From: Flavobacterium hungaricum
Lineage (GTDB): Bacteria; Bacteroidota; Bacteroidia; Flavobacteriales; Flavobacteriaceae
Assembly (NCBI RefSeq): GCF_015182285.1
Contig: NZ_PRDM01000008.1
Coordinates: 58,935 to 122,934, forward strand
Reading direction: 5' to 3'
Length of the DNA stretch: 64,000 nucleotides
Numbering within the stretch: the first letter of the stretch is position 1; the number at the start of each line of letters is the position of its first letter. Below are positions 26,569 to 35,083 of the stretch, piece by piece. Position numbers and translations under genes: made by a program. Below the pieces are notes generated by a model. It made no database searches and was not told where the DNA came from. It was given only the letters and a program-made list of their open reading frames with translations.

Positions 26569-27018
26569 ATGAATAAGAAATTTTTTACAATCGTATTAAT
26601 AGCATGCTGTTTTTTTTCTGTTTTGACATACGGACAACAAGATGATAAACGCATCAAAATCGAAATTTTGGTAAAAGACGGTGCCAAAACCATAAAAGCA
26701 CCCATTCGTTCTGCTACTTTTTCTTTTACCAAAAGTGTGATTAATACTGAAACGAACGAAGTTAAAAATAACTATTATTTTTCGCTTGATTTCGAAAAAC
26801 AGGATATTGTATTGCTGGCGGCTTTTATGAGAAACAAAACCGGCATAGACGGTCAGATTATCATGACAGATTCTTACGGAAAAATGCCTGTCAGAAAATT
26901 TGATTTTACTAAAGGAAGAATTGATTCTATGAGTGACCAGATCACAGCCGATTATAATAGTTCTTATATATCGCTTCTTTGCGACACATTAGTAATTGAC
27001 GGTGTTAAAATTGATTAA
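26569..27018 (+). CDS. Hypothetical exported protein, first gene of a four-gene operon
   Basis: A 149-residue protein with a signal peptide (MNKKFFTIVLIACCFFSVLT to about residue 22, ending YGQ). The rest looks like a small beta-rich domain (KIEILVKDGAKTIKAPIRSA, FSLDFEKQDIVLLAAFMRNK) without recognised motifs. It is followed after 2 bp by the next gene, so coupling is tight. The operon contains two small membrane proteins and a lipoprotein, all unrecognised, which suggests a shared envelope task. Confidence 0.78.
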   Translation: MNKKFFTIVLIACCFFSVLTYGQQDDKRIKIEILVKDGAKTIKAPIRSATFSFTKSVINTETNEVKNNYYFSLDFEKQDIVLLAAFMRNKTGIDGQIIMTDSYGKMPVRKFDFTKGRIDSMSDQITADYNSSYISLLCDTLVIDGVKID

Positions 27019-27020
27019 AG

Positions 27021-27488
27021 ATGTCTGAATTTAAAAAATTTACTAGAGAAGGAAATCTGTTGGTAATGAAAAGACAATACGGTTTCGGGTTAATTGTTGT
27101 GATCGGAATGGCTGCTTTGACTGCAGCAGGAATGTGGAACCAAAACTCGGCCATGATCTGGATTTTTGGTATTCTTACCGTTTTATGTTTTATTTCGATC
27201 TGGCAGGAAAATTTCAGTATTGACCTCCATAAAAAAGCATTTATTATTAAAAACGGTCTGATCAATAAATCTGTCGAAATTCCGTTTACCGATTTTGTAA
27301 ATTTTGAAATGGTAAAAGTCAGACACAACTTTATCACTACAAATGTTTCTCTAAATCTGTATTATCTTAAAGATGACAAAGAAAAATGTACCGGTATTGC
27401 ACAGAGTTTTTCGACCAGATCATTACAGGTTTTGATGAATGAAATCAATGAAATTTTGAGCCAAGATGACTATTCAAGAAAGATATAG
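27021..27488 (+). CDS. Hypothetical membrane protein with two TM segments
   Basis: The 155-residue product has two adjacent N-terminal TM segments (about 22-40 and 47-63: YGFGLIVVIGMAALTAAGMW; IWIFGILTVLCFISIW), then a soluble domain of about 85 residues that resembles a bacterial PH-like strand pattern (FSIDLHKKAFIIKNGLINKS, EIPFTDFVNFEMVKV). It overlaps the next gene by 23 bp. The layout resembles the following gene, so the two may be diverged paralogues, but I see no clear sequence identity. Confidence 0.8.
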   Translation: MSEFKKFTREGNLLVMKRQYGFGLIVVIGMAALTAAGMWNQNSAMIWIFGILTVLCFISIWQENFSIDLHKKAFIIKNGLINKSVEIPFTDFVNFEMVKVRHNFITTNVSLNLYYLKDDKEKCTGIAQSFSTRSLQVLMNEINEILSQDDYSRKI

Positions 27489-27978
27489 TATAGAAGAAAC
27501 GTTGAACAGTTTCTCCCTTTGTCCCAAAAAACCATCTGTGAACTTATCCAAATGGGTTTTGTCTGGAATTTTGGTTTGTGGTACAGGATTGTTCTTCGTT
27601 CAAAAATATATCGATAAACAAATGTTTTGGGTAATTGGTGTATTCTTAGTATATTTTTTCCTGCACAGTTTATACGATATCCAAATAGGTCCAAAAATTC
27701 GCTATACATTCGATCAGCAAAACAATGCAGTTTACAAAAGCAGTCTGTTTTTTTCTAAAAGAAAAATTTTGAATCTGAATGAAGCGGTGATTTTTGTGCA
27801 TTCTGAAATGGGAAGCTGGTATTATTCTTTGGGAGCACAGAAAAGCCAGTTTGTAAAAAATTACAGGATAAGCGAGAATTTTAGTTCGAGCTCAAAAAAA
27901 GACAAAAGAAAAAAAGAATATGATGAAGTTATATTGATGAAAATTGATAAATTGATCCTGTCTATGCAACCCAGCTAA
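27466..27978 (+). CDS. Hypothetical membrane protein, related in layout to its upstream neighbour
   Basis: The 170-residue product has two TM segments (about 26-43 WVLSGILVCGTGLFFVQ and 49-66 FWVIGVFLVYFFLHSLY) followed by a soluble strand-rich part (RYTFDQQNNAVYKSSLFFSK, KILNLNEAVIFVHSEMG) and a basic tail. It begins inside the end of the preceding gene, in a different frame; the 23-bp overlap argues for translational coupling. It is not recognised. The upstream neighbour has the same two-TM plus beta layout. Confidence 0.78.
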   Translation: MTIQERYSIEETLNSFSLCPKKPSVNLSKWVLSGILVCGTGLFFVQKYIDKQMFWVIGVFLVYFFLHSLYDIQIGPKIRYTFDQQNNAVYKSSLFFSKRKILNLNEAVIFVHSEMGSWYYSLGAQKSQFVKNYRISENFSSSSKKDKRKKEYDEVILMKIDKLILSMQPS

Positions 27979-27997
27979 AACAATACCCAAGGTAAAT

Positions 27998-28540
27998 ATG
28001 AAAGCCAAAACGATAACATTTTTTCTAGTACTGATTTGCATTTCATCATGCAATCTTATCAAAGATGATCCAAACGAAATTTTCCAGCAGATTGGTTTAA
28101 ATGCCAATAAAATTCCGTCTAGTTTTGAAAGGGTTTTTAAAGAATTTCGTCAGCAGAAAGCAAACGGAACGCTGCAGTTACCAGCTGAAGACGGAAAAAC
28201 AATGCGAAAAGCAACTTGTGTAGAAGTTGTAAATTATGCTTACGCGAATACTTTTAAAAAAGACATTGAAAGGATTAAAGATTTAAATCCCGACGATGAT
28301 GCTGTCGAAATTGTAAATTCAGGAATCGATTTGTTTGAATATGCAGATCAAATTCAGAGTAAAGATTTCATGATAATTGCAAAAATGATTGATGAAGGAA
28401 AAAGCGATGAAGAAGTTGATAAAGCTGCTAGAAATCTGGACGATACGAAAGGGATTGAACTTGATAAGAAGTATACCAAAGTAATGAATCTGTTGCTGCC
28501 GTATGCCGATAAAAAAGGAGTAGAGTATAAAAAACTCTAA
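27998..28540 (+). CDS. Hypothetical lipoprotein
   Basis: A 180-residue protein with a lipoprotein signal (MKAKTITFFLVLICISSCNL; Cys at residue 18, followed by Asn). The mature part is helical and acidic, with no recognised fold (EVVNYAYANTFKKDIERIKD; DDAVEIVNSGIDLFEYADQI). It is the last gene of the four-gene unit, 19 bp after the preceding stop. The 30-bp-distant repeat element at 28571 follows it directly and may contribute to transcript end formation. Confidence 0.8.
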   Translation: MKAKTITFFLVLICISSCNLIKDDPNEIFQQIGLNANKIPSSFERVFKEFRQQKANGTLQLPAEDGKTMRKATCVEVVNYAYANTFKKDIERIKDLNPDDDAVEIVNSGIDLFEYADQIQSKDFMIIAKMIDEGKSDEEVDKAARNLDDTKGIELDKKYTKVMNLLLPYADKKGVEYKKL

Positions 28541-28570
28541 TTATTTTTTAACCGAAAAAAAAACAATATG

Positions 28571-28703
28571 ATCAATTGCCAGCATCTTTAGATGCGGGTT
28601 ATAATTTGAAAATAGAATTGGCTTTAGCCGAATAGGATTTATTGGGCTAAAGCCTTTAAGTACGCTTTATTTGAACCTCCAGATAAATCTGGAGGCAATT
28701 GAT
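28571..28703. repeat. 133-bp multi-hairpin element with perfect 10-bp inverted ends
   Basis: Outer ends ATCAATTGCC (28571-28580) and GGCAATTGAT (28694-28703) are perfect inverted repeats. Inside lie three hairpins: GCATC-TTTA-GATGC (28582-28595); GGCTTTAGCC with GGCTAAAGCC (28620-28629 and 28645-28654); and CCTCCAGA-TAAA-TCTGGAGG (28676-28695), which partly shares bases with the right end. Folded, this makes a multi-branch junction. It codes for nothing. It looks like a REP/MITE-type mobile palindrome; no transposase lies nearby. Confidence 0.8.
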
Positions 28704-28832
28704 ATTTTTGGTAAAGATTAAACAAGTGCCAAACACATCGAGCTAGGTGTGAGAAGCTGGTTTCTTTCAATTACCTTTATTTAGTCAAGAAAAATCTATG
28801 TTTCTATGTGTTAGAAAAAACTGCATTTTAGC

Positions 28833-29465
28833 CTAATTATTTATCAGAATAACTTCATTTCCGGCTATGGCATAAACGATGTCATCTTGGTTTGGTTTTA
28901 AAATATATTTCCCTGTAAACTCACCAAACGCAGGCAGAATCAATTGATTGGGTTTCTGAAAAAAGCAGCGCAGCTTTAAGGTTTGCAAACCAAGTCCGCG
29001 AAGTGTAATGCCTGGATGAATGTGGCCTGAAAAATTAAAAAAGTTTTCTTTTTCTGTTGGATGATGTGTAAAGAAGAAACTCCCAATTTCTAACAGCTGT
29101 ACAACCTCAATTCCGATTTTATGGTAATGTTTTTCATCAATGATATCATGATTTCCCGCCACAAGAATTAATTTCCCAGTGCAGACCGTTACCCAATCCT
29201 GAAACAACTGCCATTCGGCATTTTTGGAACTGTGAAACAAATCACCCAGAAAAATTACTTTATGGGGACAAAAAAGTTCAATTACATCGGTTAACCGTTT
29301 AAAATTTTCTGCCACAGCATTTTGCGGAATTGCGATGCCGTGTTTTCTAAAATGGGAAACTTTCCCTAAATGAACATCAGATATAATCAGGGTTTTTTCT
29401 TTTTCCCAAAATAAAGCACCGCTGGAGTGAAGGTTAAAGTATTCGTCTTGTATTTGAATTTTCAT
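28833..29465 (-). CDS. pdeM: Ligase-associated metallophosphoesterase (PdeM-like)
   Basis: Calcineurin-like phosphoesterase of 210 residues, one of four proteins of the ligase-associated DNA damage response set. The two-metal motifs are in order: ISDVHLGKVSHFRKHG (Asp and His), FLGDLFHSSKNAEW (Asp), VAGNHDIIDEKHYH (Asn-His), FTHHPTEK (His) and FSGHIHPGI (His-x-His). It starts 5 bp downstream of the helicase stop, so the two are cotranscribed. From family knowledge the cluster acts together in DNA end repair; nuclease or phosphatase activity of this member is an inference. Confidence 0.9.
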   Translation of the reverse strand: MKIQIQDEYFNLHSSGALFWEKEKTLIISDVHLGKVSHFRKHGIAIPQNAVAENFKRLTDVIELFCPHKVIFLGDLFHSSKNAEWQLFQDWVTVCTGKLILVAGNHDIIDEKHYHKIGIEVVQLLEIGSFFFTHHPTEKENFFNFSGHIHPGITLRGLGLQTLKLRCFFQKPNQLILPAFGEFTGKYILKPNQDDIVYAIAGNEVILINN

Positions 29466-29470
29466 AAATT

Positions 29471-31930
29471 TTATTTCATGTAAGAAGCCGTCATTTTCTG
29501 AATTCTTTCGGCCAATGTCTCGCTCGATAATTTTTCTCTAAGGCGATCTGTAATAATAGGAAAACTAAAAGGTGTCGGTTTTAAACACTGTTTCCAGACA
29601 ATTTCTTGTTCTTGAATCCGTTCTAATGCCATAATCAAACGGCCTTCTTCAAGCTGATGCTCAAAAGTTTCCCGATAAGCCTGATGCAAAAGTAAATTAT
29701 CAGGTTCAAAATCACGAAAGACTTCAAACAATAATTGAGAACCGCTTTGCAAATGTTTTGTTTTGACCATTTTTCCCGGAAAGCCAGTAAAAACCAATCC
29801 TGCAATTACAGAAATATCCCGAAACTTTCGGCGTGCCATTTCAGTAGAATTCAAACTTTTCTGCAAATCATGGTGCACATATTCTGTTGACAATAAATTA
29901 TTGTCCAGCATTCCCTGAATATCAATTTCCTGATCTGAAAGCAGTTCGAAACCATAATCATTATAAGCCAGAGAAAAACTGATCGATTGGATCAAACTGA
30001 TTCTAAAAGCCAATAAACTGGCCAAAGCTTCATGTACAAAACGCCCTTCGAACGGATAAAAAATGGCATGAAATCCTTCTATTGTTTTAAAAGTTTCGAT
30101 CAGGAATTCATCTGCAGTGGGAACAATAGATTCTTTTCGCTGTCTTAGAAACAAAGGTTTTAGCGCTTTTAGTTCGGGCGAAAGATTTTCGGTATTCGCG
30201 CGATACAATTCCTGACGAAGCAGTTCGCTCATTTGTGCCGAGAGTGCCATACGGCCGCCCATCCAGCTGGCGATTTTAGATTCCTTTTTCGGACTGGCTT
30301 TTTTGACCAAAACCTGCATATTGCGAATGGCAAAAAGTTCGAGTTTTTTTCCTGCAAAAATAAAAGTGTCACCAGGTTTTAATTTAGAAATAAACCATTC
30401 TTCGATTGTCCCAATATAACCGCCGCTTATAAATTTTACATTCATTACTGCATCACCTACAATGGTTCCAATCTGCATTCTATGGTGCATGGCGATCATT
30501 CTGCTCGTTATTTTGTAACAGCTGTTTTCATCAATTTCTACTTTTTTAAATTCATCATAAGCATGCAGGCTCTGGCTTCCGTTGGTAATAAAATTTAGAA
30601 TCCAGTTCCAATTTTCCTTAGAAATGGTTTGATAACTAAAGGTTTTACTGATTTCTTTAAAAATTTCATCGGGAAAAAAACCGTCAGAAACGGCTAAAGT
30701 ATTGAGATATTGAACCAGAACATCCCAGCTGTTTAAATACGGAACTCGATCTTCGATAACTCCGTTTTCAACCGCTTTTTTTAAAGCCGAAGCTTCTATC
30801 AATTCAATAGCATGAGTGGCTAGAAAATAGATGACGCTTTCTTTTCCAGGCTGGTGGCCGCTTCGTCCGGCCCGCTGCATAAAGCGTGCAACACCTTTGG
30901 GTCCGCCCACCTGAATAATCGATTCTACAGGCGCAAAATCAACTCCCAGATCTAAACTTGAAGTACAAACTACTACTTTCAGTTCTTCGTTTCGAATGGC
31001 ATTTTCTACCCAAAGTCTCGTTTCGCGGTCAATACTCCCGTGATGCATCGCCATTTCGCCCGCAAATTCCGGATATTTTTCTAATAATCGCTGGTACCAG
31101 ATTTCGCATGCAGAACGAACATTTGTAAAAATTAAAGTTGTTTTACTGGCTTTTATAATTTTTGCAGCCTCATCTATCAAATGAAGTCCCATGTGCCCGC
31201 GCCAAGGATAGGCATCCATTTTTTCTGGAATTACAGAAACTACTTTTATTTTTTTTTGAATGTGGGCTTTTATCAAAACAGAATTGTGGTAAGCCTCGGT
31301 ATCTATGCCAAGCAAAACTTCCTGTGCCTGCTGCAGATTTCCAATAGTGGCCGAAATGCCCCAGATGCGGATGTTTTTTGCAACGGTCTTTAATCGCGAT
31401 AGTGCCAATTCGACCTGCACGCCACGTTTTGTTCCAAGTAATTCGTGCCATTCGTCAATCACAATCGAGCTGCAATTTTTAAAAATGTTTTCATAGCCTT
31501 TTGAAGCCAAAAGCAATTGTAAACTTTCTGGAGTTGTAATCAGCAGATCGGGCATTTTTCCTTTTTGTTTGGTTCTTTCTGCAGTCGAAGTATCTCCAGA
31601 GCGTATTCCAACCGTCATTTTAGCCTCTAGATCCGTAATAACCCGTTCGGCAGCCTGCTTGATTTCTACAGAAAGAGAACGCAGCGGCGTAATCCAAATC
31701 GCTTTTAATCCGGGATTATGTTTGGTTTTATAATTTGGATTTTCTTTAATATAATTTAAAACAATCGGGAGCCATAAAGCGTATGTTTTACCGCTTCCTG
31801 TCGGCGCATTCAACAACCCATTTTTACCTTGCAGAAAAGCAGTCCAAGTCTGGGTCTGAAACGGAAAAGGTTTCCATCCCTGATTGGCAAACCAATTATT
31901 TGCTATCGTAAAAAGTTCTTCTCTATTCAT
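29471..31930 (-). CDS. Ligase-associated Lhr-type DEXH-box helicase
   Basis: SF2 helicase of 819 residues, matching the Lhr-core family. Walker A is NAPTGSGKTYALWLP near residue 60, motif II is VIDEWHELLG, motif III is WGISATIGN, and motif VI is FMQRAGRSGHQPG. The C-terminal half holds the Lhr winged-helix and beta-barrel region (about 410-800), with KPGDTFIFAGKKLELFAI. Lhr-core proteins are 3'-5' DNA/RNA-DNA helicases. Gene order on the minus strand is exonuclease, ligase, helicase, phosphoesterase, the canonical repair cluster. The 147-bp gap to the ligase contains a weak GCAAAGGCGCTAAG remnant of a repeat family also seen at 37 and 41 kb. Confidence 0.93.
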   Translation of the reverse strand: MNREELFTIANNWFANQGWKPFPFQTQTWTAFLQGKNGLLNAPTGSGKTYALWLPIVLNYIKENPNYKTKHNPGLKAIWITPLRSLSVEIKQAAERVITDLEAKMTVGIRSGDTSTAERTKQKGKMPDLLITTPESLQLLLASKGYENIFKNCSSIVIDEWHELLGTKRGVQVELALSRLKTVAKNIRIWGISATIGNLQQAQEVLLGIDTEAYHNSVLIKAHIQKKIKVVSVIPEKMDAYPWRGHMGLHLIDEAAKIIKASKTTLIFTNVRSACEIWYQRLLEKYPEFAGEMAMHHGSIDRETRLWVENAIRNEELKVVVCTSSLDLGVDFAPVESIIQVGGPKGVARFMQRAGRSGHQPGKESVIYFLATHAIELIEASALKKAVENGVIEDRVPYLNSWDVLVQYLNTLAVSDGFFPDEIFKEISKTFSYQTISKENWNWILNFITNGSQSLHAYDEFKKVEIDENSCYKITSRMIAMHHRMQIGTIVGDAVMNVKFISGGYIGTIEEWFISKLKPGDTFIFAGKKLELFAIRNMQVLVKKASPKKESKIASWMGGRMALSAQMSELLRQELYRANTENLSPELKALKPLFLRQRKESIVPTADEFLIETFKTIEGFHAIFYPFEGRFVHEALASLLAFRISLIQSISFSLAYNDYGFELLSDQEIDIQGMLDNNLLSTEYVHHDLQKSLNSTEMARRKFRDISVIAGLVFTGFPGKMVKTKHLQSGSQLLFEVFRDFEPDNLLLHQAYRETFEHQLEEGRLIMALERIQEQEIVWKQCLKPTPFSFPIITDRLREKLSSETLAERIQKMTASYMK

Positions 31931-32077
31931 TTATATTTTTTTTTCTGCAAAGGCGCTAAGCCACAAAGTTTTTTGCCGTGAATTGCACTGATTTTTTGAC
32001 TGCATTCTCCATTAGTCTCGCAAGTTGTGTTCGAGTTTCCTTTTAGCCGAAATGACAAAATAGCGCGTTTAATAACT

Positions 32078-33679
32078 TTAAACAATCATATCTTTCAAAT
32101 CGTCAATAGAATTGGCTTCTTCAATTTTCTTATCATGCCTCCATCTTAAAATTCGCGGAAAACGGGTTGCAACCCCGCTTTTATGTCTTTTAGAAAGAGA
32201 AATGCCTTCAAAACCAATTTCAAAAACCAATTTTGGCGTAACACTTCTTACGGGACCAAATCGTTCTAATGTATTTTTTTTGATAAAATCATCTACCATT
32301 CTAAATTCGGCATCAGTTAATCCAGAATACGCTTTTGCAAAAGTGACGAGTTCCCGTTCATTATTTTCATTTTCCTGCCACAAAGCAAAAGTATAATCGG
32401 TAAAAAGGTTTGAGCGTCGTCCGTGGCCTCGCATGGCGTAGGTAAGGACAGCATCTATTGTCAGCGGTTCAATTTTCCATTTCCACCAATCTCCTTTTTT
32501 TCTGCCCACCAAATAGGGCGAATCTTTTTTCTTCAGCATTAAACCTTCACTTCTCATTTCGCGCGAACCCATTCTTTCTGCGGTCAATTCCTCCCAAGAA
32601 GAAAATTGAACTCTCTCAGAAAGCTGCATGGGAATATTTTTATCTTTTGTGTTTTCAAATAATGACTCTAGCAAAGTACGACGTTCTTCGTACGAAAGAT
32701 TTCTAATATCCTTTCCCTGCCATTCTAACAAATCATAAGCTTTTATAATTACTGGAGTATTTTTTAAAACAGAAGCCGATACGTTTTTTCTTCCAATCCT
32801 GGTTTGCAGTTCATTAAAAGTACCAATTTGGTTTTCTGTAAAAGGAAGTATTTCGCCGTCAATAACAGTTCCGTTCGGAATAACACCTATAAAAGAACCA
32901 AATTCAGGATACTTATCAGTCACCAATTCTTCACCGCGGCTCCAAACGTAAATTTCGTCTTCGCGAATAATAGTCTGCGATCTAATTCCGTCCCATTTAT
33001 GCTCTGCGCTCCAATCTTCTGGATTTCCCAAATTCTCAGGTTCGCCTTCAATCGGATAGGCTAAATAAAAAGGGTAGGGCTTTGATAAATAATCGCTGCT
33101 TTTTTCGTCCAAAATCAATTCCTGAAAACTAATCGTATTCGGATTCCAATCTCCCATTAATTTATAAGCCAATGTATCTTCGTCAACATTTTGTGCCTTA
33201 GAAAGTGCTCGCGTCATTAGTTTTTGACTTAAACCAATTCTAAAACTGCCAGTAATTAATTTCGTAAAAACGAATCGTTCATAATAATTTAAAGCCAGCC
33301 AATTGTTCTGCAGATATTCTTTCTTTTCAGAATCTGTTTTCTTTTTTAGCGCAATAATTTCCTGTAAATATTCTGTGAGTCTTTTGTCCGAATGTTCTTT
33401 TGTGGTCGGAATAACCAATGCAATCGTTTCAGCCAAATCGCCTACAATATGATAACTTTCTTCAAACAGCCAAAGCGGAATACCAGCCAATTCATTCGCC
33501 CACAAACGCAGCAACGTTGTATTTACTGGTCGGGGAGGACGTCGGTGCGAAAGTATCGCAATAGTCCAAACTTTATCTTCATCGCTGGCTTTCATAAAAT
33601 AGTCAGTCAAAGCATCGACCTTAACCGAAGTTTTGTTTGAACTGTCTAATGCTTTTATGAGTGCAGCAAAGTTTTTCAT
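32078..33679 (-). CDS. ATP-dependent DNA ligase (ligase-associated repair cluster)
   Basis: The 533-residue ligase has an N-terminal helical DNA-binding region (about 1-200) and a nucleotidyltransferase core with the catalytic lysine in AEHKWDGIRSQ (about residue 228). Further motifs follow in order: YVWSRGEE (III), VIDGEILPF (IIIa), SEGLMLKKKDSPYL (IV) and WWKWKIEPL (V). The C-terminal OB fold is at about 410-533. It is an LigB/LigC-like bacterial type, not NAD-dependent LigA. Between it and the upstream exonuclease gene lies a 383-bp region filled with inverted heptamer arrays. Confidence 0.94.
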   Translation of the reverse strand: MKNFAALIKALDSSNKTSVKVDALTDYFMKASDEDKVWTIAILSHRRPPRPVNTTLLRLWANELAGIPLWLFEESYHIVGDLAETIALVIPTTKEHSDKRLTEYLQEIIALKKKTDSEKKEYLQNNWLALNYYERFVFTKLITGSFRIGLSQKLMTRALSKAQNVDEDTLAYKLMGDWNPNTISFQELILDEKSSDYLSKPYPFYLAYPIEGEPENLGNPEDWSAEHKWDGIRSQTIIREDEIYVWSRGEELVTDKYPEFGSFIGVIPNGTVIDGEILPFTENQIGTFNELQTRIGRKNVSASVLKNTPVIIKAYDLLEWQGKDIRNLSYEERRTLLESLFENTKDKNIPMQLSERVQFSSWEELTAERMGSREMRSEGLMLKKKDSPYLVGRKKGDWWKWKIEPLTIDAVLTYAMRGHGRRSNLFTDYTFALWQENENNERELVTFAKAYSGLTDAEFRMVDDFIKKNTLERFGPVRSVTPKLVFEIGFEGISLSKRHKSGVATRFPRILRWRHDKKIEEANSIDDLKDMIV

Positions 33680-33692
33680 TTTTTTTCTGTTT

Positions 33693-33890
33693 GAAGTTAA
33701 GTGTTAGGAGTTAGATGTTAGAAGTTAGATGTTAGATGTTAGGTGTTAGATGTTGGAAGTTAGAAGTTAGAAGTTATACGTTAGGTGTTAGATGTTAGAT
33801 GTTAGATGTTAGATGTTAGATGTTAGATGTTAGATGTTAGATGTTAGATGTTAGGTGTTAGGAGTTGAGTGTTAGGAAAGTTAGATGTTA
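33693..33890 (+). repeat. 28-unit heptamer array (GTTAGAT type)
   Basis: A period-7 array of 28 units, consensus GATGTTA, with variants GAAGTTA, GGTGTTA and GGAGTTA; nine consecutive units in the middle are perfect GATGTTA. One unit carries a 2-base insertion near 33875. It starts just 13 bp before the ligase start (minus strand), so it occupies the presumptive ligase leader. It is the left partner of an inverted array at 33944-34062. Confidence 0.95.
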
Positions 33891-33943
33891 GTTGTATTCT
33901 AAGTGTTTAAACAAAATTCTTTTGAAAAATATCCTTTAAACTT

Positions 33944-34062
33944 AATACGTTTAACTTCTAACCCATAACGCTTAACTCACAACTCACAACTCACAGCTCA
34001 TAACTCATAACTCATAACGCATAACTTATAACCCATAACTCATAACTTCTAACCCCCACAAC
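33944..34062 (-). repeat. Inverted heptamer array (AACTCAT type)
   Basis: About 16-17 heptamers of the form CATAACT / CACAACT / TCTAACC, which read on the minus strand as GTTATGA or GTTAGAA. It therefore faces the 33693-33890 array in inverted orientation across a 53-bp spacer. It abuts the stop codon of the exonuclease gene at 34063. Confidence 0.9.
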
Positions 34063-35064
34063 TCAACTGTCTTCATCATTAGTTTCTCCGTCATATTGCG
34101 TATGTGCAGTTCTGGCATCGTAACCTAATTCTCTTAAATATTTTGAAAAAATGTCCGAATAGCCATGTGTGCAGATTACTCTTTCTGCGCCGGTTGCTTT
34201 TATGCTCTCTAAAAGTCCTGTCCAATCGCAATGGTCGCTTAGAACGAAGCCTTTGTCTACGGCACGTCTTCTTCTGGCGCCTCGAAAAGCCATCCAGCCA
34301 CTTGCAGAACCTGTTACAAAGGGAGTCATTCTTCTGATCCAGGTACTGCCGTGCGCGCTTGGCGGTGCAATTACGATATTACCAAGCAAATCCTCTTTTT
34401 TTGTTTCAGGCGTTATCCTTATCGTTGGCGGCAGCTGAATCAGCGGTCTCACAATTTCAGTCATATTTTCGATCGCTCCGTGAGTGTAAATACGTCCGAG
34501 ACTTGGATCGAGATTTTTTAATAAACGCTGTGCTTTTCCCAAAGAATATCCAAAAAGAATAGAAGTTTTTCCTTCTGCACGATTTTCTGCCCACCAATTA
34601 TTGATTTCAGTCATTACATCAGCTTGTGGTTCCCATTTAAAAGCAGGAAGGCCAAATGTACATTCTGTTATAAAAGAGTGACACTTTACGACCTCATACG
34701 GAACCGAGATTCCGTCGTCTTCTGTTTTATAATCACCCGTAAAAACCCAGACTTCGCCTTTGTATTCTACTCTAATTTGGGCAGAACCAATAATATGTCC
34801 GGCAGGATGAAAAGAAAATTTTACGCCATTTATGGTAAAAGTTTCATTCCAGTCTTTACCCGAAACATTAATATCGCCCAAACGGTGTTTTATGATTGAA
34901 ACATTGGTATGATGTGTAATGTAATTTTGATGCCCCCAGCGCGCATGATCCGAATGTCCGTGTGTAATGATGGCATTTGTAACTGGACGCCACGGATCGA
35001 GATATACGTCTGCCTGCTGACAGTAAATTCCTTTGTCGTTAAAAGCTAATAAAGGCACACTCAT
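34063..35064 (-). CDS. Ligase-associated metallo-beta-lactamase exonuclease
   Basis: The 333-residue protein belongs to the metallo-beta-lactamase superfamily, in the CPSF/SNM1-like DNA-processing branch used by the ligase-associated repair cluster. The metal site is ITHGHSDHARWG near residue 36 with FHPAGHIIGSAQIRVE and the Asp in VFTGDYKTEDDG; the C-terminal motif region is DKGFVLSDHCDW with THGYSDIF. It is the first gene of the repair set on the minus strand. A 5'-3' DNA exonuclease role comes from family knowledge. Its stop codon directly touches the right heptamer array. Confidence 0.92.
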   Translation of the reverse strand: MSVPLLAFNDKGIYCQQADVYLDPWRPVTNAIITHGHSDHARWGHQNYITHHTNVSIIKHRLGDINVSGKDWNETFTINGVKFSFHPAGHIIGSAQIRVEYKGEVWVFTGDYKTEDDGISVPYEVVKCHSFITECTFGLPAFKWEPQADVMTEINNWWAENRAEGKTSILFGYSLGKAQRLLKNLDPSLGRIYTHGAIENMTEIVRPLIQLPPTIRITPETKKEDLLGNIVIAPPSAHGSTWIRRMTPFVTGSASGWMAFRGARRRRAVDKGFVLSDHCDWTGLLESIKATGAERVICTHGYSDIFSKYLRELGYDARTAHTQYDGETNDEDS

Positions 35065-35083
35065 TTGATGTCTATGGAATTAA

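Noticed and set aside
33693..34062. CRISPR array
   Set aside because: The unit is 7 bp with no unique spacers and no cas genes in the window; these are plain short tandem repeats.
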